A stretch of 11,515 nt of DNA from an uncultured Actinomycetes bacterium. Its GTDB lineage: Bacteria > Actinomycetota > Actinomycetes > Nanopelagicales > Nanopelagicaceae. The position numbers and the translations under genes are program-made. The stretch spans positions 1 through 11,515 of the forward strand of contig CAIUBS010000140.1 in NCBI GenBank assembly GCA_903897475.1. Reading direction: 5' to 3'. The notes below the pieces were generated by a model, which searched no databases, was not told where the DNA came from, and saw only the letters and a program-made list of their open reading frames with translations. Positions 5,834 through 11,515 of the stretch are shown piece by piece. How positions within the stretch are numbered: the first letter of the stretch is position 1; each line of letters starts with the position of its first letter.

Positions 5834-6681
5834 AAGCCCATCAAATCTGATACTTCTTTTCGATCCCAAATTATTTGCGATCCATCCATGACTGGACCAT
5901 CAATACAGGTACGCACCATCTTCACATTTTCTTCACTTCTAATTGGCACCACGCAAGTCATGCATACGCCTATGCCGCATGCCATGGATTCCTCAACTGA
6001 ACATTGATGTGCAATATCAAACTCTTTTGCAATTTTAGCAATCGCAGAGAGCATTCCCATTGGTCCACAGGAGTAGATGACCTCAGTTCCAAGTTCTCTG
6101 ATCAATCTAGGTATTGCTTCACTTATTTGTCCATGAATTCCTGCACTTCCATCATCGGTGGTTAAGGTTAAAGAAGAAACGGTTCGTTTTCCCTCTAATG
6201 GTGCAAAAATCTTATTTGCAGTACTTGCTCCAAGCACCATATCTACTCGACATCCTCTATTTTTAAGAAGCTCAGCTAAAGCAAATAACGGAGCAGAACC
6301 ATAACCTCCACCGATTAACATTGCATTGGCATTGCTAGTTGGAATTCCAAATGATGTACCTAGTGGTCCGATTAAATCTACGAATTCACCGATAGCTCTC
6401 GCGCATAGCCAACTACTTCCCTGCCCATGTGGAGCGACGACCAACTCAATACTTCCACCCATAGGACCTTTATCTATGGCTCGATATATGGCAAATGCCC
6501 GACGTAAAATAAGTGAAGATTGTTCGCCACCAACTGAGATAGCAACAAAATTTCCAGGTTTAATACTTGCAGCCATATCACCGACAGCAAACACAATGTG
6601 ATGATAAGGCCCAAATTTTTTATTACTTATTACTTCAGCTAAAATCTGTTTCGCTGCTTTATTAATCTTGTGTGGAATCAC
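5830..6681 (-). CDS. pyrK: Dihydroorotate dehydrogenase electron transfer subunit
   Basis: FAD and [2Fe-2S] subunit that carries electrons from PyrD to NAD+. The 283 residues show an N-terminal FAD domain, a central NAD-binding segment MLIGGGYGSAPLFALAELL (121-139), SCGPMGML (204-211), and a C-terminal cluster motif with Cys235-x4-Cys240-x2-Cys243-x15-Cys259, the expected PyrK iron-sulfur ligands. The FAD-binding stretch reads LRRAFAI (59-65), where family members more often have RRPxSI or RRxFSI, so an Ala replaces the usual Ser. The start is GTG at 6681-6679, overlapping the carB TGA stop by four bases (GTGA). The 3' end makes an ATGA overlap with pyrD, so both subunits are tightly coupled. 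A related flavodoxin reductase-like protein is the only alternative, but context makes PyrK clear. Confidence 0.95.
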   Translation of the reverse strand: MIPHKINKAAKQILAEVISNKKFGPYHHIVFAVGDMAASIKPGNFVAISVGGEQSSLILRRAFAIYRAIDKGPMGGSIELVVAPHGQGSSWLCARAIGEFVDLIGPLGTSFGIPTSNANAMLIGGGYGSAPLFALAELLKNRGCRVDMVLGASTANKIFAPLEGKRTVSSLTLTTDDGSAGIHGQISEAIPRLIRELGTEVIYSCGPMGMLSAIAKIAKEFDIAHQCSVEESMACGIGVCMTCVVPIRSEENVKMVRTCIDGPVMDGSQIIWDRKEVSDLMGL

Positions 6682-9600
6682 TTAGCCATCCACTCTTGAA
6701 GTGACTTAATTTCAAAACTATCATTTTGTAGGGCTGCAATGCCAGCAACTGCAGCTTTAAAACCGGGTATCGTGGTTATACAAGGCACTGCTCTAGATAT
6801 CGCGGCAGTGCGTATTAGAAATCCATCCTGCCTAGAACCTCGACCAAGTGGTGTGTTAATAACAAGCTGGACTAATCCCTTGGTAATAAGGTCATTGGCT
6901 GATAACTGCGACGAGTGTGGATCTGAATTCTTCCTTACTAACTCTGATGGCACACCTTTTTGATTTAAAAACAGGTTAGTGCCGGCGGTGCTATAGATTT
7001 TAAATCCGAGTTGATTTAGATCTCTTGCAATTCGCCAACCTGACTCTTTATCGCGTTCTGAAAGCGAGATAAAAACAGCACCCGACCTCGGAAGCGGCCC
7101 AAAGGCTGCTGTCTGACTTTTTGCAAAAGCAATTCCGAAGTTATTGGCAATTCCCATAACTTCACCGGTAGATTTCATTTCGGGACCCAAAACTGTATCC
7201 ACACCAGTACCATCAACTCTTCTAAAACGATTAAATGGCAGAACTGCTTCCTTAACCGATACGCCATTTGGCTTTCCATCTCCGGAGTTAGGAAGTATCT
7301 TTTCTTTTCGCAAGCTTTCAATTGAAACCCCAGTTGAAATCAGTGCAGCAGCTTTTGCTAACTGCACACCAGTTGCTTTAGCAACAAATGGAACGGTCCG
7401 AGATGCACGTGGATTTGCCTCCAAAACAAAGAGCTTCTTTGGATTACCACTTAGTGCAAACTGGATATTAATTAATCCCCTAACACCAATATCTCTGGCT
7501 ATTTTCTCTGTAGCTTCTCGAATTTCAGTAAGTGCAATCTTGTCTAAAGAAGTGCTTGGCAACACACAAGCTGAATCACCAGAATGTACACCTGCCTCTT
7601 CAATGTGTTCCATTACTCCGGCCAAGTAAAGTTCATCACCGTCAAATAATGCATCAACATCAATTTCTATTGCATCATCTAGAAATTTATCAATTAGTAC
7701 TGGATGATTTGGAGTTATTTCCGTGGCTTTCTCGATAAATCCCTTCAAGGATTCCTCGTCATAAACAATCTCCATGCCTCTGCCACCTAGGACATATGAT
7801 GGGCGCACCAACACGGGATATCCAATATTTGTAGCTATCTCGGCAGCTTCAGTAAAAGAATTTGCCATGCCAAATTGCGGAGCTAAAAGATTATTTGATT
7901 TTAATATCTCTCCAAATGCACCACGCTCTTCTGCTAAATCAATGGCATCTGGTGAAGTGCCAAGTATTTTTACACCAGACTCCATTAAGCCTCTTGCTAA
8001 GCCAAGTGGAGTTTGACCACCTAATTGAGCAATAACACCTAACACAGGTCCGGCAGCGACTTCAGCATTTATTACCTCTAGTACATCTTCAAGTGTTAAT
8101 GGCTCAAAGTAAAGGCGATCCGAGGTATCGTAATCTGTAGATACCGTCTCTGGGTTACAGTTGATCATTATTGTTTCGTAACCAGCTTTTTTCAGCGCAA
8201 ATGCTGCATGCACACAAGAGTAATCAAACTCAATTCCTTGCCCAATTCTATTTGGTCCACTTCCTAAAATAATGACTGCAGATTTTGTTCTAGGAATAAC
8301 CTCACTTTCTTCATCGTATGCTGAATAGTAATAAGGAGTAAGTGCTTCAAATTCTCCAGCACAAGTGTCTACAGTTTTATAGACTGGATGAAGACCATAA
8401 GTATTTCTCAGTTGCTTAATTTCAGCTTCTGGTACATTTCTAAGTAACGAGATTTGAAGGTCTGAAAAACCCATTGACTTAGCAGATTTCAATTGCTCTG
8501 TACTTATATCACCAGGCTGGGCAAGTTCTTGAGCCTTTTCATTAATCATTTTTATCTGTTGCAGAAACCATGGATCAATCTTTGTTACCTTATAAACTTC
8601 ATCCACCGTAGCGCCTAAGTGCATGGCTTGTTGGACTTGCTGCAACCTAAATTCAGTTGGTACACCGATATTTGCCATTAACTCTTTAAGGTTGCCATCT
8701 TGCCAAACAAAACTTGCACCTTTTTTCTCCAGGGACCTTAATGCTTTCTGCAATGCTTCTGGAAAACTTCTTCCAATTGCCATCGCTTCGCCAACACTTT
8801 TCATTGTAGTAGTCAGCCTTGGATCTGCTTCTGAGAATTTTTCGAAGGCAAACCGTGGCACCTTTACCACTACATAATCCAAGGACGGTTCAAATGATGC
8901 TGGTGTTGATTTAGTTATGTCATTAGTAATTTCATCAAGGGTGTATCCAATCGCAAGTTTTGTTGCAATCTTGGCTATCGGAAATCCTGTAGCTTTTGAT
9001 GCTAACGCGGAAGATCTTGAAACCCGTGGATTCATTTCTATAACTATGATTCGACCATCTACTGGATTTACAGCAAATTGAATATTACAACCACCAGTAG
9101 CAACTCCAACTTCTCGAATGATTGCAATTGAGAGATCTCTTAATTTTTGATACTCGACATCGGTAAGTGTCATAGCAGGTGCAACCGTTATTGAATCGCC
9201 AGTGTGTACCCCCATTGGATCTACGTTCTCAATGCTACAAACAATTACTACGTTATCTTTATGATCGCGCATTACCTCTAATTCATATTCTTTCCATCCA
9301 ATTATCGATTCTTCAAGTAAAACTTCAGTTGTTGGACTATGGCGAAGCCCGGCACCAGCAATTTGATTCAACTCCTCCTCGTTATATGCAATTCCAGAGC
9401 CAAGTCCACCCATAGTAAAAGATGGTCTTACAACTACTGGATACTTCAAATCAACGACTGCTGTTAAGCAATCCTGCATCGAATGGCAAATTTTTGACTT
9501 GGCAGATTGACCACCAACGGTTTCAACAATTTTTTTGAATACTTCCCTATCCTCACCGCGCTTAATCGCATCCACATTTGCGCCGATCAACCGCGCTCCA

Positions 9601-9932
9601 TATTTTTCAAATGCGCCGCGCTCATAAAGTGCCATAGCGGCATTAAGAGCAGTCTGTCCGCCAAGCGTTGCAAGCACAGCATCTGGTCTTTCTTTCTCCA
9701 ATATTTTTTCTATTACCTCTGGAGTTATCGGTTCAACATAAGTCGCATCAGCAAATTCTGGATCAGTCATAATTGTTGCTGGATTAGAGTTAATAAGAAT
9801 TACTCTTATGCCTTCACTTTGGAGTACTCGACAAGCCTGAGTTCCTGAGTAATCAAACTCGCATGCTTGTCCAATAACAATTGGGCCACTACCAATCACC
9901 ATTACACTTTGAATGGAGGTATCTCTAGGCAT
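6678..9932 (-). CDS. carB: Carbamoyl phosphate synthase large subunit
   Basis: Uses ammonia delivered from CarA, bicarbonate and two ATP to make carbamoyl phosphate for pyrimidine and arginine synthesis. It is 1084 residues, full length for the family. The two homologous synthetase halves are visible: VIGSGPIVIGQACEFDYSG (12-30) with LATLGGQTALN (88-98) in the first, and ILGSGPNRIGQGIEFDYS (555-572) in the second. ATP-grasp segments include VVVRPSFTMGGLGSG (166-180), EMNPRVSRSSALASKATG (299-316) and, in the second half, EANPRASRTVPFVAKATG. Residues about 950-1084 form the MGS-like allosteric domain (STAGTNLFL, INTPLGRGSRQDG). The ATG at 9932 overlaps the carA stop by 8 bases and has GAAAGG five bases upstream. 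The TGA stop overlaps the pyrK GTG. Confidence 0.98.
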   Translation of the reverse strand: MPRDTSIQSVMVIGSGPIVIGQACEFDYSGTQACRVLQSEGIRVILINSNPATIMTDPEFADATYVEPITPEVIEKILEKERPDAVLATLGGQTALNAAMALYERGAFEKYGARLIGANVDAIKRGEDREVFKKIVETVGGQSAKSKICHSMQDCLTAVVDLKYPVVVRPSFTMGGLGSGIAYNEEELNQIAGAGLRHSPTTEVLLEESIIGWKEYELEVMRDHKDNVVIVCSIENVDPMGVHTGDSITVAPAMTLTDVEYQKLRDLSIAIIREVGVATGGCNIQFAVNPVDGRIIVIEMNPRVSRSSALASKATGFPIAKIATKLAIGYTLDEITNDITKSTPASFEPSLDYVVVKVPRFAFEKFSEADPRLTTTMKSVGEAMAIGRSFPEALQKALRSLEKKGASFVWQDGNLKELMANIGVPTEFRLQQVQQAMHLGATVDEVYKVTKIDPWFLQQIKMINEKAQELAQPGDISTEQLKSAKSMGFSDLQISLLRNVPEAEIKQLRNTYGLHPVYKTVDTCAGEFEALTPYYYSAYDEESEVIPRTKSAVIILGSGPNRIGQGIEFDYSCVHAAFALKKAGYETIMINCNPETVSTDYDTSDRLYFEPLTLEDVLEVINAEVAAGPVLGVIAQLGGQTPLGLARGLMESGVKILGTSPDAIDLAEERGAFGEILKSNNLLAPQFGMANSFTEAAEIATNIGYPVLVRPSYVLGGRGMEIVYDEESLKGFIEKATEITPNHPVLIDKFLDDAIEIDVDALFDGDELYLAGVMEHIEEAGVHSGDSACVLPSTSLDKIALTEIREATEKIARDIGVRGLINIQFALSGNPKKLFVLEANPRASRTVPFVAKATGVQLAKAAALISTGVSIESLRKEKILPNSGDGKPNGVSVKEAVLPFNRFRRVDGTGVDTVLGPEMKSTGEVMGIANNFGIAFAKSQTAAFGPLPRSGAVFISLSERDKESGWRIARDLNQLGFKIYSTAGTNLFLNQKGVPSELVRKNSDPHSSQLSANDLITKGLVQLVINTPLGRGSRQDGFLIRTAAISRAVPCITTIPGFKAAVAGIAALQNDSFEIKSLQEWMAK

Positions 9933-11073
9933 CGCTACCTTTCAATCCAACTTTGGGTGTTGACATAAGTCTGACAAACCTCTCGAATAAGTAAGCAGCA
10001 TCATGTGGACCTGCAGCTGATTCAGGGTGATATTGAACTGAAAAAGCCGGAATCGAAATCATTTCCAACCCTTCAACCACTGAATCATTCAACGATAGGT
10101 GTGAAACTCGCCCCTGTCCATACACCGTCTTAAATTCTCTCTCCTGCGGAGCTGCAACAGCAAACCCATGATTATGGGAAGTGATCTCTACTTTACCTGT
10201 AGTGAGATCAATTACAGGCTGATTAATACCACGGTGACCAAATGGAAGTTTATAAGTTTCAAACCCAAGTGCTCTTCCTAAAATTTGATGACCGAAACAA
10301 ATTCCAAAGAAAGGAATCTCTTCAAGTAAGACATTTCTAACTAATTCCACAATGTCAGTCATTGCAGCTGGGTCTCCAGGACCATTTGAAAGAAAAACTC
10401 CATCTGGATTTAATTTCTTTATCTCTTCAAAGGTTGTATCAAGTGGCAACACATGAACTTCTATTCCAAGATCTGCCATGGCTTTTGGTGTTGCACCCTT
10501 TATACCTAGATCGATAGCAGCAACTTTAAACCTTGTTGCAACCCCAACAGGCGGTGAGACTACATACGATTTAGAAGTAGTGACATCCTTGGCCAAGTAG
10601 GCACCACTCATTGGAGCTGTTTTTCGAACCTTTACTACCATTTCTTCTCTACTTAAATTTGTATCACTAAAAATACCTACCCGCATTGCTCCACGATCTC
10701 GGAGGTGACGGGTAAGTGCCCGAGTATCTATTCCTTGAATACCTACTACCTCTGAGTCAATTAGTTCTTGCTCCAATGATTTACTACTTCGCCAGTTGCT
10801 AGTTATGGGTGAGGGATTCCTTACTGCAAAACCAGCGACCCAAATTTTTCTTGATTCATTATCTGCATCATTTATTCCAGTATTTCCAATATGTGGTGCA
10901 GTCATGATCACAATCTGCTTATGGTAGGACGGATCAGTGAGAGTCTCTTGATAACCAGTCATACCGGTGGAGAAAACTGCTTCACCAAAAGTTTCTCCCG
11001 TTTTAGCCCAAGATTTTCCTTCGAAAATTCGGCCATCATCAAGAACCAAATAGGCGGCAGTTTGTTTAGTCAT
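9925..11073 (-). CDS. carA: Carbamoyl phosphate synthase small (glutaminase) subunit
   Basis: Hydrolyses glutamine and channels ammonia to CarB. The 382-residue protein has the N-terminal CPSase small-subunit domain (AYLVLDDGRIFEG, 7-19; GEAVFSTGMTGYQETLTDPS, 30-49; GIQGIDTRALTRHLRDRGAM, 111-130) and a C-terminal class I glutamine amidotransferase domain. In the latter, VFLSNGPGDP (226-235), the nucleophile Cys259 in FFGICFGHQ, SHNHGFAV (299-306), and the His349/Glu351 pair in QYHPES complete the catalytic triad. The ATG at 11073 overlaps the pyrC stop by 8 bases, and the stop TAG overlaps carB by 8. No strong Shine-Dalgarno precedes it. In Streptomyces an additional small gene lies between pyrC and carA (from memory); it is absent here. 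Confidence 0.98.
   Translation of the reverse strand: MTKQTAAYLVLDDGRIFEGKSWAKTGETFGEAVFSTGMTGYQETLTDPSYHKQIVIMTAPHIGNTGINDADNESRKIWVAGFAVRNPSPITSNWRSSKSLEQELIDSEVVGIQGIDTRALTRHLRDRGAMRVGIFSDTNLSREEMVVKVRKTAPMSGAYLAKDVTTSKSYVVSPPVGVATRFKVAAIDLGIKGATPKAMADLGIEVHVLPLDTTFEEIKKLNPDGVFLSNGPGDPAAMTDIVELVRNVLLEEIPFFGICFGHQILGRALGFETYKLPFGHRGINQPVIDLTTGKVEITSHNHGFAVAAPQEREFKTVYGQGRVSHLSLNDSVVEGLEMISIPAFSVQYHPESAAGPHDAAYLFERFVRLMSTPKVGLKGSDA
9938..9943 (-). promoter_or_regulatory. Ribosome-binding site of carB
   Basis: GAAAGG on the minus strand is five bases before the carB ATG at 9932 and lies inside the 3' end of carA. It fixes the carB start and implies active re-initiation at the carA-carB overlap. 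Confidence 0.6.
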
Positions 11074-11515
11074 TTCTGGTCGATTCTAAACTAATTAGGT
11101 TGCCACTTTTCAGCACTAAGTTTCCAGCATAAATTACATCGGTAATTTTGCCAGGAAGCTGCATTTGATCAAATGGCGTGTTTTTACTCTTAGTCTTCAT
11201 GTTAATTCTATCAACAATCCAATTTGCATTTGGATCGAAAAGTACCAAATTTGCAACCGATCCTTGCGCAATCTTCTGTCCTTGATTGCCATATCCTGCA
11301 ATCTGCGCGGGTTTAATAGACATACGATTCGATAACTCTTCCCAAGTAAGCAACTTTGTTTCGATCATAGTTTTAATTACTACAGATAGCGCAGTTTCTA
11401 ACCCAACCATTCCAAAAGCAGCAGATTGCCACTCACAATCTTTGTGCTCGGCAGAATGTGGAGCGTGATCTGTGGCCACGATATCAATCACTCCCTCGGC
11501 CAGACCCTCTCTTAA
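11066..11515 (-). CDS. pyrC: Dihydroorotase, C-terminal part (runs off window end)
   Basis: Zinc amidohydrolase that cyclises carbamoyl aspartate to dihydroorotate. Only the last 149 codons are in the window; the frame stays open to the edge. The visible piece begins LREGLAEGVIDIVATDHAPH, with the hallmark TDHAPH motif whose Asp is the metal-bridging/catalytic residue of class I dihydroorotases. It continues with FGMVGLETALSVV, SNRMSIKPAQIAGYG and GSVANLVLFDPNANW, the usual C-terminal composite beta-domain segment, and ends before TAA at 11068-11066. A GTG at 11491 is in frame but is not the start, since conserved sequence continues upstream. It overlaps carA by 8 bases. pyrB, and possibly a regulator such as pyrR, would be expected further upstream outside the window. 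Confidence 0.95.
   Translation of the reverse strand, partial: LREGLAEGVIDIVATDHAPHSAEHKDCEWQSAAFGMVGLETALSVVIKTMIETKLLTWEELSNRMSIKPAQIAGYGNQGQKIAQGSVANLVLFDPNANWIVDRINMKTKSKNTPFDQMQLPGKITDVIYAGNLVLKSGNLISLESTRND

Noticed and set aside
5834..5869. Extended pyrD start at 5869
   Set aside because: It would add 12 residues unlike the family and overlap pyrK by 40 bases; the ATG at 5833 gives a standard ATGA overlap and a normal PyrDB N-terminus.
7144..7629. 161-codon plus-strand open frame inside carB
   Set aside because: It lies fully antisense to the conserved carB C-terminal half, has no recognisable family features, and such frames are expected opposite long AT-rich genes.
11489..11491. 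GTG at 11491 as the pyrC start
   Set aside because: Conserved dihydroorotase sequence (LREGLAEG) continues upstream in frame to the window edge, so this codon is an internal valine.

Overview
This window is a densely packed stretch of bacterial chromosome. Every gene I can support lies on the minus strand and is read from right to left: pyrC (partial), carA, carB, pyrK, pyrD, pyrF, mihF-gmk, rpoZ, coaBC, metK, priA (partial). The largest gap between genes is 17 bases, and most neighbours overlap by 4 or 8 bases or abut. No tRNA, rRNA, mobile element, CRISPR array or gene-free stretch over 300 bases is present.

The organism is most likely a low-GC, genome-streamlined actinobacterium. The mihF domain (actinobacterial integration host factor) and the order mihF-gmk-rpoZ-coaBC-metK-priA behind the pyr genes are actinobacterial hallmarks. 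The base composition is AT-rich (about 40% GC by eye), unlike Streptomyces or Mycobacterium. Freshwater acI/Nanopelagicales-type bacteria fit this combination, but that placement is an inference.

Right half (about 4.2-11.5 kb): de novo pyrimidine synthesis. CarA and CarB make carbamoyl phosphate, PyrC closes the dihydroorotate ring, PyrD with PyrK oxidises dihydroorotate to orotate using NAD+, and PyrF decarboxylates OMP to UMP. The order pyrC-carA-carB-pyrK-pyrD-pyrF matches the Bacillus subtilis pyr operon as I remember it. The dihydroorotate dehydrogenase is the class 1B two-subunit type, and PyrF is the short group I type. Streptomyces and mycobacteria instead use a class 2 PyrD and a longer PyrF.

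Left half (1-4.2 kb): core housekeeping. It holds nucleoid protein mIHF, guanylate kinase, RNA polymerase omega, coenzyme A synthesis (CoaBC), S-adenosylmethionine synthetase and the start of the PriA replication restart protein. Tight coupling suggests one long transcript, with no visible terminator between members.

The most notable feature is that mihF and gmk form one uninterrupted reading frame. A strong internal Shine-Dalgarno sequence and ATG sit exactly at the domain boundary, next to a five-T run where loss of one T would recreate a TAATG stop/start overlap. It may be a true fusion, a gene with two products, or a one-base homopolymer error.
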